Assembly: GCF_014224155.1 (NCBI RefSeq)
Contig: NZ_JAASUI010000001.1
Coordinates: 496,001-560,000, forward strand
Length of the DNA: 64,000 nucleotides
Source: Listeria cossartiae subsp. cossartiae
GTDB lineage: Bacteria; Bacillota; Bacilli; Lactobacillales; Listeriaceae
Direction: 5' to 3'
Under the pieces are notes generated by a model. The model saw only the letters and a program-made list of their open reading frames with translations. It was not told the origin of the DNA and did not search any database. Shown here piece by piece: positions 35,251 through 44,713 of the stretch; position 1 is the stretch's first letter, and each line of letters opens with the position of its first letter. Position numbers and translations under genes: made by a program.

Positions 35251-36003
35251 ATGGCTATAAACAAATTAAACGATTTTTATTTTAAAAAACTTGGCAGCTG
35301 GAATTTAATACATAGTTTTATAAAGGGTTTTTGGAGAGCGTTTTTTTTAATCGTGCTACTTATAATTGTTATTAACATTATAGTGGCAAATTTTCTGGAT
35401 AATGTGTTTTTAATTCCAGTGATGTTGATTAGTTTACTCTATATTCCACTCCTGTATTACCTATTAATTTACAATCGCGCGAAGAAATTTATTCGGACGC
35501 GGTATCAATTACGTAATTTTAAAGAGTTGACTGCAATGCGACGGTATTTATTATATGCCTATTTAGAAAAAAGCGGTTTTAGCACGCGGGACGATTTAGA
35601 CAAACTACTTCGCTTTGTTCATTCAGAAATGGCAGAAGAGAAAAAGAACTATAAACCATTAAACACCATAATCGGCGTTTTTATCGCAGCGTTTTTGGCG
35701 ATTTTGGGCGGTTCCTTTTTATTCTTAATGGAAAATGTAGTGGAGCGACTTATTGCAGCAGTTGTAATAATCGTGATGGCGGTCATTTTATATTTTATCG
35801 GTCTTACAGTTATGAGAATTATCCGCTCCAAATCAGAAATAAACACAAGAAAAGAACAAGAACTTACAAGAGAAATTATTGCCATTCAAACGGCTATGCT
35901 TGTTAGTGAAAACACCAGTTACCACCCATTTTTAGCAATGGAAAAGAAAGTGAATGAAAGTGAATTTTTAAAAGAGATAATTACATCACGGTCCTTTTTA
36001 TAA
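35251..36003 (+). CDS. Integral membrane protein of unknown function
   Basis: 250 residues, four predicted helices in two pairs (about 32-50, 53-72 and 140-158, 165-185) separated by a hydrophilic helical middle (KEFIRTRYQLRNFKELTAMRRYL region) and followed by a long cytoplasmic tail. The start is placed by AAGGTG upstream. It is not recognised as any characterised family. It is flanked by a terminator on the left and a GntR regulator 35 bp to the right, with which it may be cotranscribed. Confidence 0.78.
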   Translation: MAINKLNDFYFKKLGSWNLIHSFIKGFWRAFFLIVLLIIVINIIVANFLDNVFLIPVMLISLLYIPLLYYLLIYNRAKKFIRTRYQLRNFKELTAMRRYLLYAYLEKSGFSTRDDLDKLLRFVHSEMAEEKKNYKPLNTIIGVFIAAFLAILGGSFLFLMENVVERLIAAVVIIVMAVILYFIGLTVMRIIRSKSEINTRKEQELTREIIAIQTAMLVSENTSYHPFLAMEKKVNESEFLKEIITSRSFL

Positions 36004-36038
36004 ACATATCGTTATAGGCATATTTAGGAGGCAGAATC

Positions 36039-36689
36039 ATGACAACCAAACGCAAAGAGACGAGAGAAAGTGTTTGTTATCGGGAAATTAAAAAGAAGAT
36101 TCGAAACGGGGAACTAAAGCCAGGAGATCGCTTAATTGAAAATACGCTATCGCAACAACTAGAAATTAGCCGCACGCCGATTCGAAAAGCCATTGGAATG
36201 CTTGCTGCAGATGGTTATGTCGAATACAATGATTTTCGCGGTGCTTTCGTTCGAGATAGCATTATTAATAAAGAACGCTACTTTGAAATGACAGAAATTA
36301 TTGGTTTGTTTCTAAAACAAGCTATTCAAAAAATCCGCACGAAAAAAATCACCTTCAACAAAATGCGTGTTGTCGCTAAATTAGTCGAAATTGAACGGGA
36401 AGAACCCCCAGCCGATCCAGCTATTTACTTCGAATACGAAAAGTGGTTTGTGAGTGATTTATTGACGTATATGAAAAATAATTACTACTTAAAAATTAGT
36501 GACGACTTTTTCAATAATATTCAAGAATTTGGTGATGAGGAAGTTATCAAAATCGCGCAAAATGCCTGTGTTAAAACGGTTGCTAACATTCAACGTTTTA
36601 TTGATGCTTTAGAAGAGCAAGATTATGATCAGTGCATGGCGATTATTGATCAAGTCATCGATGCGCACGTATTAGTCGCATATCGTTAA
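36039..36689 (+). CDS. GntR family regulator, FadR/FCD-like
   Basis: 216 residues; AGGAGG upstream. The N-terminal winged helix (about 8-75) has LKPGDRLIENTLSQQLEISR and TPIRKAIGMLAADG. The C-terminal all-helical domain (about 85-216) is consistent with an FCD/FadR-type ligand-binding domain, but the metal-binding histidines are not obvious. The target is unknown; the neighbouring oxidoreductase is convergent. Confidence 0.88.
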   Translation: MTTKRKETRESVCYREIKKKIRNGELKPGDRLIENTLSQQLEISRTPIRKAIGMLAADGYVEYNDFRGAFVRDSIINKERYFEMTEIIGLFLKQAIQKIRTKKITFNKMRVVAKLVEIEREEPPADPAIYFEYEKWFVSDLLTYMKNNYYLKISDDFFNNIQEFGDEEVIKIAQNACVKTVANIQRFIDALEEQDYDQCMAIIDQVIDAHVLVAYR

Positions 36690-36690
36690 T

Positions 36691-36730
36691 AAAAGGATGG
36701 TCCTACATTTAGGACCATCCTTTTTATTTT
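36691..36730. terminator. Bidirectional terminator
   Basis: AAAAGGATGGTCCTACATTT... stem (AAAGGATGGTCCT/AGGACCATCCTTT) with flanking A and T runs between convergent genes. Confidence 0.92.
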
Positions 36731-37713
36731 ACTTTCACTAAATATCTACCAGTAACGCCGCCGTTCATTACTTGATGGAGCGCTCTAGGTAACTCGGAAA
36801 ATGGTACTTCTGTTGCCAAACTCTCTAAATTAGCCAATTTAAAATCGGTTGCAAGTCTATTCCAAATCCGAACTCGTTTTGACATCGGGCATAAAACAGA
36901 ATCAATTCCGAACAATTGAATGCCGCGCAAAATGAATGGAAAGACGGTCGTATCTAATTTTCCACCAGCTGACATGCCGCATATTGTCACGGCGCCACCA
37001 TATTGAACGGCTGTTAGAAGATAAGAAAGCGGTTTGCCACCAACACAATCAATCGCACCAGCATAAAGTTGTTTATCTAACGCACGCACTTTTTCAGGCT
37101 GAAAAGCTTCTCTTGGGAGTATTTCCGTTACGCCAAATTTTTCTAAGAATTCCTTGGCGTCACTTTTGCCAGAAGAGGCTACGACTGAAAATCCGCGTTT
37201 TGCAAGGATGGCTGAGCTAAGACTACCTACACCGCCAGTTGCGCCACTTACAGCGATTTTTCCAGCATCGGGGGTTACGCCACTAAATTCCAGTGCATCG
37301 ACCGAGAGAGCCGCTGTAAAGCCTGCTGTGCCAAGTATCATCGCTTCTTTTAGCGATAAACCATCTGGCAAAGGGACAACCCAGTCAGCTGGAACGCGAA
37401 TAAACTCGCTATAGCCACCAAAATAGCTCACACCAAAGTCATAGCTAGTAACAATAACCTCATCACCCAATTGAAAACGGTCGGATTTCGATTCCACCAC
37501 GATGCCACTTGCATCAATCCCGGGAATGAAAGGATATTTACTCACAATTTTCCCGTCTGGAAGCACTGCCAGCCCATCTTTGTAATTAATACCAGAATAA
37601 TGTACTTCAATCGTTACTTCATTTTCTGGTAAGTTATCTAATGTCGTTTCTCTAAAATGAAGGGAAGTATTATCTGCTTCTTTTTCAATGAAAAGCGCTT
37701 GAAATGATTTCAT
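36724..37713 (-). CDS. YhdH/YhfP-type zinc-free quinone oxidoreductase
   Basis: 329 residues. The MDR-superfamily fold is clear: GroES-like N-terminus with HYSGINYKDGLAV (about 42), FIPGIDASGIV (about 65), and a Rossmann domain with VSGATGGVGSLSSAILAKRG (about 153-172). No zinc ligands are present. Members reduce enoyl compounds such as acrylyl-CoA or small quinones with NADPH. It is monocistronic, with start preceded by GGAGGAATT. Confidence 0.92.
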   Translation of the reverse strand: MKSFQALFIEKEADNTSLHFRETTLDNLPENEVTIEVHYSGINYKDGLAVLPDGKIVSKYPFIPGIDASGIVVESKSDRFQLGDEVIVTSYDFGVSYFGGYSEFIRVPADWVVPLPDGLSLKEAMILGTAGFTAALSVDALEFSGVTPDAGKIAVSGATGGVGSLSSAILAKRGFSVVASSGKSDAKEFLEKFGVTEILPREAFQPEKVRALDKQLYAGAIDCVGGKPLSYLLTAVQYGGAVTICGMSAGGKLDTTVFPFILRGIQLFGIDSVLCPMSKRVRIWNRLATDFKLANLESLATEVPFSELPRALHQVMNGGVTGRYLVKVK

Positions 37714-37890
37714 TTTTTAAATTCCTCCACAACTCTATTTTGTGTTCCCCTTCACTTTACGACTTTTTTCGGCATTTTACAAGGCTGTGACTGGTACAAA
37801 TCCCCATTTCAAGGTAAACTATAGTAGTGAAGATGCCGATATATTATGTGAATTTATAAATAGAATTTTTGGCAAGAAAGGGTGAGTGCA

Positions 37891-38820
37891 ATGGGGAAAG
37901 CACTATTGATTGTGAATCCGTCATCAGGCAAAGAAAAAGGAAAAACCTACCAAGGGAAGACAGAAGCAGTACTAAAAAAACGTTATGATGAGGTAGAAGT
38001 TCGCCTCACTGAAAAAGCAGGAGATGCGACAGAATTTGCTTCTTGGGCAGCGGAACAAGGTTTTGAAGCGGTGATTGCGATGGGTGGAGACGGCACTTTA
38101 AATGAAACAATAAACGGTCTCGCTATTCATGCAAAACGTCCTGATTTTGGCTTCGTTCCACTTGGGACTGTCAATGATTTGGCGCGCTCGGTAGGTATAC
38201 CGCTAAAACCTGAAAAAGCCATTCAAGCATTAGAAAAAGCGATCGCAGTACCGATGGATGTTGGCCGAATTGGCGACCAATACTTCATGAACGTCCTAGC
38301 AATTGGAATGATTGCGCAAGCTGTCGACCAAGTTAGTGTCGAACAAAAAACTAAATTTGGCTCCGTGGCATACTTTTTAGAGGGCCTAAAAGCATTTAAC
38401 CGCAATGAGTTACTTCATTTTAAAATAGAGTATGACGAAGAAGTTTGGGAAGGCGAGGCAGCGCTAGTCGTGGCTGGTTTAACAAAATCAGTCGGCGGGA
38501 TGGAGTCATGGGCACCAGACGCAAAAATCGACGACGGCTATCTCCACATTATTATTCTAACCAAGCTAGGTTTGCTCGATGCAGCCAACATGATCCCACA
38601 ATTAATCCGCGGCAATTTAAAAAATAGCGAGGGCGTCGTTTACATTAAAACGAAAAAACTGACCATCGATGCGAGCGGAGAAGATTTAAGCATCAATGTT
38701 GATGGCGACCCAGGTCCGGGTGTTCCAGCAGAAATCGAAGTTCTCGGCAGTCATTTAAATATCCTTGCACCGAAAAAAAGCAGCAAGAAGCGTTTTGGCC
38801 CATTCGTACTGAAAAAGTAA
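37891..38820 (+). CDS. Diacylglycerol kinase-family lipid kinase (YegS/DgkB-like)
   Basis: 309 residues from ATG 37891 (AAAGGGTGAG upstream). The catalytic domain has LIVNPSSGKEKGKT (about 6-19), AMGGDGTLNETINGL (about 66-80) and FGFVPLGTVNDLARSVG (about 90-106), and a beta-rich C-terminal domain follows. Gram-positive members recycle diacylglycerol left by lipoteichoic acid synthesis to phosphatidic acid; the major DgkB and accessory lipid kinases look alike, so the exact substrate is uncertain. Confidence 0.9.
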   Translation: MGKALLIVNPSSGKEKGKTYQGKTEAVLKKRYDEVEVRLTEKAGDATEFASWAAEQGFEAVIAMGGDGTLNETINGLAIHAKRPDFGFVPLGTVNDLARSVGIPLKPEKAIQALEKAIAVPMDVGRIGDQYFMNVLAIGMIAQAVDQVSVEQKTKFGSVAYFLEGLKAFNRNELLHFKIEYDEEVWEGEAALVVAGLTKSVGGMESWAPDAKIDDGYLHIIILTKLGLLDAANMIPQLIRGNLKNSEGVVYIKTKKLTIDASGEDLSINVDGDPGPGVPAEIEVLGSHLNILAPKKSSKKRFGPFVLKK

Positions 38821-38857
38821 TCTACAAATTGTAGAAGAATAAGGAGATGAAAGCTTT

Positions 38858-39190
38858 ATGGAAGAAGAACTAGAAGTCGTTCATAAAGGCCTTGCCAACG
38901 CGAAAAATGGGTTTAAAGCCGTCCCCGGAAAATTGTATTTAACGGCAACCTATATTGTCCACAAACCGAATGATTATTTTGACGAAGAAATCAATATTCC
39001 ACTTAATCGAGTCGCAAAAATCCGCGGTGTTCGTACGAAAATCCTCGGAAAAGAATTACTTTCCAACATTTTAGAAATCGACATGAATTCTGGAGTGAAA
39101 TATCAATTCGTTGTCAATAAACAGAAAAAGTGGCTAGAAGCAGTTTCCGAAGTACTAAAAAGCCGCGGAGAATTAGAAAAATTAGCATAG
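38858..39190 (+). CDS. GRAM/PH-like domain protein
   Basis: 110 residues. The core has GKLYLTATYIVHKPNDYFDE then IPLNRVAKIRGV and LEIDMNSGVKYQFVVNKQKKWLEAV, the strand order and terminal helix of a bacterial PH/GRAM-like domain. No membrane segment. It is probably cotranscribed with the lipid kinase 37 bp upstream, suggesting membrane-lipid association (inference). Confidence 0.72.
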   Translation: MEEELEVVHKGLANAKNGFKAVPGKLYLTATYIVHKPNDYFDEEINIPLNRVAKIRGVRTKILGKELLSNILEIDMNSGVKYQFVVNKQKKWLEAVSEVLKSRGELEKLA

Positions 39191-39228
39191 AAAGAAGCTG
39201 GCACAATAAAAGTGACCAGCTTCTTTTG
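39191..39228. terminator. Bidirectional terminator
   Basis: AAAGAAGCTGG...CCAGCTTCTTTT stem between convergent genes. Confidence 0.88.
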
Positions 39229-40095
39229 TTACGCTAAATGAAAAGCAGTAGCACCAATCAAGTTCGCGTCATTTCCAAATACACATCGAGCGACAGTAGG
39301 ACTAATCGTCGCAATCGGCACGCTTGCTTTGACCTTCGCCACATAACGAGTTAACTCATCAATAAAATCCGCCCGTTCACTCACGCCACCACCAATAACA
39401 ACTAGTTCAGGATCCAGCGCATATTGTAAATTGAAAATACTCCGAGCAAGATAATAAAACATTGTATCCAATTCTTCCTCCGCGATGGTATTTCCGTCTG
39501 CACGCAATTCGAAAGCACCAAGTCCATCAATCGTATCTGCAGGAACTTCTAAACGCTCAGCAATTCTCGCAGCAGCGTTCACGACCGTACCAAGCTCACT
39601 AAGCGTGTGTCCGTCACGATCCATCAACATATAACCAAATTCACCACCATGCAAATTGGCCCCGTGATGCACCTTGCCACCGCGAATAACCGCACCACCA
39701 ACACCACTTCCAAGAATCATAAAAATAATATCTTGTTTATCTTTCGCCGCACCAATCCAAACTTCCGCTAAAGCAGCGCAGTTAGCGTCATTTTCCATCG
39801 TAACTGGAAGCACCAGTTTTTCTTCAAGTAATTGTTTAAAAGCGAAATTATGTATGTACGGAATTGCACTCGCTCCACCAATGATACCGGTTTCATTATT
39901 CACCGCACCCGGACAACTAAAAGCCGCACCTTGAAACGTATAATCATATTTATTTTTTACCTCTACAAGTAGTTGCATCATTTCATCCAAATTATCTGGG
40001 GTACTGAATTTACCTTTTTCTAGTATTTCTCCAGCTGTTGTCAACACACCAAACTTTACTGCTGTTCCACCTAAATCAAACGCAAGTATCGTCAT
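39229..40095 (-). CDS. ROK-family sugar kinase
   Basis: 288 residues. ATPase motif AFDLGGTAVKFGVLT at the N-terminus, TMENDANCAALAE near 100-113, GSGVGGAVIRGG near 128, and EFGYMLMD. The usual zinc motif CxCGxxGCxE of ROK glucokinases is absent (the region reads TLSELGTVVNAAARIA), as in BglK-type beta-glucoside or other variant ROK kinases and unlike ROK repressors, since it has no HTH. It phosphorylates a hexose or disaccharide; the sugar is unknown. Confidence 0.88.
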   Translation of the reverse strand: MTILAFDLGGTAVKFGVLTTAGEILEKGKFSTPDNLDEMMQLLVEVKNKYDYTFQGAAFSCPGAVNNETGIIGGASAIPYIHNFAFKQLLEEKLVLPVTMENDANCAALAEVWIGAAKDKQDIIFMILGSGVGGAVIRGGKVHHGANLHGGEFGYMLMDRDGHTLSELGTVVNAAARIAERLEVPADTIDGLGAFELRADGNTIAEEELDTMFYYLARSIFNLQYALDPELVVIGGGVSERADFIDELTRYVAKVKASVPIATISPTVARCVFGNDANLIGATAFHLA

Positions 40096-40251
40096 TACCC
40101 ATTCTCCTTTGACAAAAAGTATATACTTATCATACTTTCAAATGTGACAAATGACAAATAAAAAGTGAAATTAGTTTGCTAAAAATTAACGTCATTTTCC
40201 AGTTTTGTGCTATAATAAAGCAAGAATTTGAAGCGCAGGAGGAAATGGTTA

Positions 40252-40635
40252 GTGGAGATAAAGGTTCAAAAGAAATTGACTGACGGCAGAATCGCTTTTA
40301 GTAGTGAATATGGTGAATGCGTTGGAATATGGGCCGATGAAGACCCAGAACCAAGTAGGGTTTACACAGTAGAAATTACGATACCGGACATGATTAGCGC
40401 GGAACTACTGCACGAAAGCGAAGAAAAACATTGTGCACTAGAAATAGATGAAGAGGGCTTAGTTCACGTAATTGGGAAGTTAGAGGATTACGAGGAAGAT
40501 GGCTTTGCAGTGCTTCGCTTAGAAGAAAGTATCATTTGTTTTGACACGAAATTCAGTGAAGAAATCGAAATGCTCCATGGGAGATTTGTTGAATTTGTTA
40601 TCCCGGAAATAAAATTGAGTAATGTTGGTATATAA
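40252..40635 (+). CDS. Hypothetical cytosolic protein
   Basis: 127 residues from GTG 40252, eight bases after AGGAGG (40238-40243); a TTG at 40228 would include the ribosome binding site inside the gene. It is acidic, mostly strand-like, with EYGECVGIWADEDPEPSRVYTVEI in the first half. No membrane segment; family not recognised. An extended -10 (TGCTATAAT) lies about 35 bp upstream. Confidence 0.75.
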   Translation: MEIKVQKKLTDGRIAFSSEYGECVGIWADEDPEPSRVYTVEITIPDMISAELLHESEEKHCALEIDEEGLVHVIGKLEDYEEDGFAVLRLEESIICFDTKFSEEIEMLHGRFVEFVIPEIKLSNVGI

Positions 40636-40690
40636 AAAAACGCCATGCTTCATTTCCTTAAAAACAGGAAATCAAGCGTGGCGTTTTTAG
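40634..40690. terminator. Bidirectional terminator
   Basis: Long stem AAAACGCCATGCTT/AAGCGTGGCGTTTT with an inner TTTCCT/AGGAAA hairpin, between convergent genes. Confidence 0.9.
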
Positions 40691-41166
40691 CTATATGTAG
40701 TAAATACAGCAAGCATTTTTTCTAAGTCTTTCTCGGATCTTGCAAACAGCATCAAGCGTTGACGATTGGTTTCAATCACAAGCACGCCATCCTCTGATAA
40801 ATTCATCCGTTCAATTTTTGCATAAGGGAAGAATAACAGGGCATAAAAAAGTCCAGATTCTTTGAAAACAGCTTTTGAACTACGGAAGAAGCAAATGTAG
40901 ATGAAAAGCACACCCATAATCCCAAGCAGGACAGAAGTGGAAAATGGTCCTTCACGAAAGAACGTATTAGAAACGAATAACAGAACGATAATCCCAACAA
41001 AAATATAACCGTCCCATCGACCACGAGAACGCAATTTGACACTTAAAACCGTCTTACCTTTCCAAAGTGGAATTACTGCATCATTATACAAAATATACAG
41101 TGCAGTCAAGATGTTTGCCGCAAACAAAAAGATATTAGTAGCATCCCAAACCATTTTAGCTATCAC
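40687..41166 (-). CDS. UPF0266 (YobD-like) membrane protein
   Basis: 159 residues with three hydrophobic helices (about 8-26, 52-68, 76-94) and a C-terminal cytoplasmic domain. The signature [20 protein letters not shown] and [14 protein letters not shown] matches the UPF0266 family known from enterobacteria and Listeria. Function is unknown. Confidence 0.88.
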   Translation of the reverse strand: MIAKMVWDATNIFLFAANILTALYILYNDAVIPLWKGKTVLSVKLRSRGRWDGYIFVGIIVLLFVSNTFFREGPFSTSVLLGIMGVLFIYICFFRSSKAVFKESGLFYALLFFPYAKIERMNLSEDGVLVIETNRQRLMLFARSEKDLEKMLAVFTTYS

Positions 41167-41494
41167 TCACAATCTATCATTGATATAGTTTAGTCATATT
41201 GTAACATAATTATGCGGGGAAGAGGGAGAACTGGGTTTGAGGATTGATTTTCACATAGATACAAATATAGCCAAAATCGGAAGAATATGAATTCCAACTA
41301 TTATGTAAAGTAAAATTAGTATCTAAAAAAAACAAATTAAAGCTGTTTTTCAAGGTATAGATTCACAGAATGCTCACAAAATGAGAGAGTTACCGATGAT
41401 ATAATATACTTATATTACATACAGAGAGGAAGTAACGGGATGAGAATGAAAAAATCAATAAAGCTACTATGCAATCGCAGAAGGAGTTCAATGA
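41167..41494 (+). promoter_or_regulatory. Upstream region of the LXG operon with promoter and micro-ORF
   Basis: TGATATAAT (extended -10, TATAAT at 41400-41405) is the clearest promoter element. GAGAGGA then precedes a 22-codon ORF at 41440-41508 (begins MRMKKSIKLLCNR) that overlaps the LXG start in another frame. The rest of the stretch is AT-rich with nothing recognisable. Confidence 0.5.
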
Positions 41495-42985
41495 ATGAGT
41501 CGAATTGATATTGCAGAACTCAATGGCTTTCTTCAAGAATTACGAAGCAGTAATGCCGAAGCGAAGAAAATGATACGCGGGATTCAACAAGCAGCAAGTA
41601 AGTATACGCAAGATAAAAGCCTGAAAGGACAAGGGGTATCAGTTTCGCAAAGTTACTTCGCTTCCAGTTATCCCTCTATTGCACAAAGTATTTTAGAAGC
41701 TCTAGAAGAAAGCGAAGAACGTTTAGTACAATACATACGCGAGTTTGGCAGCCAAGTGGACAGCTCGCCTTCCGCTCGAATTGATGCAGAAATCCTCCAA
41801 GAAGCGATGGCAAAAGTGGCGAGTTTGCAGCGAAAAGAAGAAGACTTACACCGCCAACTCACCGCACCAAATACCAAGCCGGATATGCAACAAGTCTACG
41901 TGGTTCAAGCGAGAAGTGCGCACACTCAATTACTGCAAGCAATTCAAAAAGAAGATATACTAGAAAGGTATATTGCTTTCGAACAAAGTCACAGTCAATT
42001 TTTTAGCGCATTAGTCGAACTCATTCATTCCACAGGACGAGCGGTGCAAGAGTTAAAACAAAATGTGACGTTCCATGATAAAACAGGCACCTATACTGTT
42101 TCCAAAAGCGTCCATGCGTCCATTAGTTTGATGAGAAAAGCGATGGATAAAGCACGCAAAGAAAACGCCAAAGATCCCTTCCCAGAAGCATTCGAAGACT
42201 ATCATTTATTCGCCTATGCTTATGTGAATGACAAAGGCGAAACCGTTACGATGTGGCTGCTGGAACGAGATGGTAAACGCGCCAGCAACAAAGAACTTCA
42301 AGCTTTCTTAGAGGAGAACGGAGCCGAGTTAGACCCTATTCTGTACACAAGTCTTTCCGGTGAAGAACTCGAACGCAAAGTAAATGATGCATGGAAAGAC
42401 GGCGTTAACTACTTAAACGGTCAAAAAGTAACCGGATTTTCCGGCGCAACATTAAGATCCTCCGCCTACGTAGCTAGCGTGAAGGATGCGATGGATGACG
42501 CTGGACTAACTGATATGGCACTAGGATTAGGCTTTGGGATTGCGGCTGCGAGGAATAATCTAAAAGTAACAAATACTAAGAAAGTTAAAACCAATTTTGA
42601 TGCTGAAAATCCAGTATCTGGAAAGGAGTGGAATAATTATTTTAAAGAAAAATATGGCTCAGCTAATGTTAGATGGAAAGACCCTATTAAATCTATTAAT
42701 GACGCTATAGATATGCCAAGTTTATTAAGTGGCACAAACCCAGAAGATATTGTTGAAATTGCTATAAGAGAAGGATGGATAGTTCAACCATTAAAGAAGG
42801 GAAGTAAAAGCGGGTTGCTTTTTTCAGAAGGTGGAGGATACAGTATGAATGCACCTTCTGGAAGTTCTCTATATATCCAGTATCATCCTGGAGGCGGCCA
42901 TCATGGGCAGGGGGCATATTATAAAGTATCATCTCCTAAAAATGGAACGATACGAATTAATATAGAAGGAGGAGTACTAGAATGA
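41495..42985 (+). CDS. LXG-domain polymorphic toxin
   Basis: 496 residues; AAGGAG upstream. The N-terminal LXG domain (about 1-210) starts MSRIDIAELNGFLQELRSS and is a long helical T7SS targeting domain; no Sec signal is present. A middle linker (to about 350) includes a hydrophobic Gly/Ala stretch MALGLGFGIAAARNN. The C-terminal toxin domain (about 360-496) has GWIVQPLKKGSKSG, LLFSEGGGYSM and a His/Gly cluster HPGGGHHGQGAYYKVSS, suggesting a nuclease-type polymorphic toxin; the exact family is not assigned. Export would be by the ESX/T7SS machinery encoded elsewhere. The C-terminal third is visibly more AT-rich than the N-terminal part. The immunity candidate overlaps by four bases. Confidence 0.9.
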   Translation: MSRIDIAELNGFLQELRSSNAEAKKMIRGIQQAASKYTQDKSLKGQGVSVSQSYFASSYPSIAQSILEALEESEERLVQYIREFGSQVDSSPSARIDAEILQEAMAKVASLQRKEEDLHRQLTAPNTKPDMQQVYVVQARSAHTQLLQAIQKEDILERYIAFEQSHSQFFSALVELIHSTGRAVQELKQNVTFHDKTGTYTVSKSVHASISLMRKAMDKARKENAKDPFPEAFEDYHLFAYAYVNDKGETVTMWLLERDGKRASNKELQAFLEENGAELDPILYTSLSGEELERKVNDAWKDGVNYLNGQKVTGFSGATLRSSAYVASVKDAMDDAGLTDMALGLGFGIAAARNNLKVTNTKKVKTNFDAENPVSGKEWNNYFKEKYGSANVRWKDPIKSINDAIDMPSLLSGTNPEDIVEIAIREGWIVQPLKKGSKSGLLFSEGGGYSMNAPSGSSLYIQYHPGGGHHGQGAYYKVSSPKNGTIRINIEGGVLE

Positions 42986-43329
42986 CAGAAAAAGATGTAG
43001 AGGAACTCATGCTAATGCATAAAAGAATTATTGAAAATTTAGAAGAATTTTCTATGCCTGCGAAACAACAAATGGAAAAGTTAAAAGGTTTTGCAGTTAC
43101 TGATGAATTGGCATCAGACTTTTCCGATATTGCATTACAATATGCAAAAATATTATTCGACCACGGTTGGTTGACAAAAGAACAGCTAGATATGTTTTTT
43201 GTTGTAGACAAAAAATTAGAAGGTATGTCAACCAACAAAGATTTGTGGAGTGATGAAGCATTAGAAACTAGTATAGAGTGGGCTGAATGTAGGAAACATG
43301 GGAAAGAAATATTGAAAACTTTTGAGTAA
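42982..43329 (+). CDS. Putative immunity protein for the LXG toxin
   Basis: 115 residues, acidic, helical, starting inside the toxin stop (ATGA), the usual place for a cognate immunity gene. No signal peptide, as expected for a cytosolic inhibitor. It contains a FDHGWLTKEQLDMFFVVDKKL segment. No family recognised; immunity function is inferred from position and size. Confidence 0.78.
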   Translation: MTEKDVEELMLMHKRIIENLEEFSMPAKQQMEKLKGFAVTDELASDFSDIALQYAKILFDHGWLTKEQLDMFFVVDKKLEGMSTNKDLWSDEALETSIEWAECRKHGKEILKTFE

Positions 43330-43365
43330 TAGCTTTTTATTGTCAGAACAGGTGGCGAAGAAAAA

Positions 43366-43737
43366 ATGATAAAAGTAAAATCAATCCATTGGTTAGATGA
43401 AGATGCAAGGGAAGCGGATGTCGTTTTAACTGATGGAGAATATAATGTAGTTTGTTTCTCTCATCCATGTGAACTTACTCTAAATGGTGTATATAATGAG
43501 CTTATTTATTGCTTTGATCCATTTGATATTTTTAAACTTAATCAAGCAGAATATAGCATGGAAAAACCTAACGACAATCAAGAACTATCCATTTTAAAAG
43601 GAAAGCTAATAGATGCAACAGATTCAATCATACAAATTGGTGAATTTAGAATAGATGTATCCGAGGGTGATATTGCTCAAGATATTTATGAAGGCGATTT
43701 TGTAGAGTTGAAGGTTCATAGAATAGATACTGAATGA
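43366..43737 (+). CDS. Small acidic protein, second putative immunity gene
   Basis: 123 residues, strand-rich and acidic. It begins MIKVKSIHWLDEDAREADVV and contains FSHPCELTLNGVYNELIYCFDPF. It lies 36 bp after the first immunity gene, in the same low-GC block. It could be an orphan immunity protein left from a previous toxin tip, or a second inhibitor. A terminator follows. Confidence 0.68.
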   Translation: MIKVKSIHWLDEDAREADVVLTDGEYNVVCFSHPCELTLNGVYNELIYCFDPFDIFKLNQAEYSMEKPNDNQELSILKGKLIDATDSIIQIGEFRIDVSEGDIAQDIYEGDFVELKVHRIDTE

Positions 43738-43761
43738 GAAAAAAATGCGGATAAGGCATAC

Positions 43762-43798
43762 AAAAAAAGAACCGGAATCCTAATCCCGGTTCTTTTCG
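43762..43798. terminator. Bidirectional terminator
   Basis: AAAAGAACCGG...CCGGTTCTTTT stem with A- and T-runs between the toxin block and the mpo operon. Confidence 0.9.
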
Positions 43799-43816
43799 AA
43801 TGATAATAACCACCCA

Positions 43817-44695
43817 TTATCCAAGCGGAGAATACCCAGCTGGTGGAAGTCCTAAGATTCCAGACCAGTAACCTAGAATACCAACAACGAATAGTCCTAA
43901 AATTAACCATAAAGCATTGACTTTTTTCTTCAGTATCCACATACAAGCGAATGTAAGTAGAAGGGCAAGAAGACCTGGCATTAATTGGTCCAAGATACTT
44001 TGAACAGTAGTTGGAACGTCTTTACCAGTTTTAGAGTCTTCAGTTGTATAAGCTACTAGTGGAACATAGATTGTAGTCCATTTATTAACAAGGGCACCCA
44101 TGACGAATAGTCCGAGAATGGAAGCTCCTTCTGTTAGTTTTTGAAGCAGGCCGCCAGACATATCAGATACAACATCTGTACCTTTTGTATATCCGTAGAA
44201 CACGCCCCAATAACGGAAACCTAGACGAATCGCATTAAATAGTACAAAGAATAAAATTGGCCCGATAATACTACCATCAGTGGCAAAACCGGCACCTAAA
44301 GCGGCAAGTACAGGACGAACAGTTCCCCAGAAAATTGGATCTCCAACGCCGGCAAGTGGTCCCATTAGACCTACTTTAATACCGTTGATAGCACCGTCGT
44401 CAATATCGGCACCATTGGCTTTTTGTTCTTCCATCGCGGTTGTAACACCTAGGATAGGAGCTGCCATATATGGATGTGTATTAAAGAATTCAAGATGACG
44501 TTTGATAGCTTGTTCTCTATCTGGTCCTTTTTCAGGATAAAGACGTTTAATTACTGGAATTACTGAGAAACAGAATCCTAGTGACTGCATACGCTCAAAG
44601 TTCCACGACCCTTGGAAGAGGTTGGAACGAATGAAAACGCCCATTAAATCACTTTTCGTTATTTTCTTTTCATTAACTGTAATTTGTTCACTCAT
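43817..44695 (-). CDS. mpoD: Mannose-family PTS component IID
   Basis: 292 residues. An N-terminal amphipathic region with FIRSNLFQGSWNFERMQSLG, the IID signature, is followed by NTHPYMAAPILGVTTAMEE and GLMGPLAGVGDPIFWGT, then the C-terminal membrane segments. It forms the membrane channel with IIC. Last gene of the four-gene operon; the symbol follows the Listeria mpo locus by synteny. Confidence 0.95.
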   Translation of the reverse strand: MSEQITVNEKKITKSDLMGVFIRSNLFQGSWNFERMQSLGFCFSVIPVIKRLYPEKGPDREQAIKRHLEFFNTHPYMAAPILGVTTAMEEQKANGADIDDGAINGIKVGLMGPLAGVGDPIFWGTVRPVLAALGAGFATDGSIIGPILFFVLFNAIRLGFRYWGVFYGYTKGTDVVSDMSGGLLQKLTEGASILGLFVMGALVNKWTTIYVPLVAYTTEDSKTGKDVPTTVQSILDQLMPGLLALLLTFACMWILKKKVNALWLILGLFVVGILGYWSGILGLPPAGYSPLG

Positions 44696-44713
44696 ATTTT
44701 TTCTCCCCCTTCC

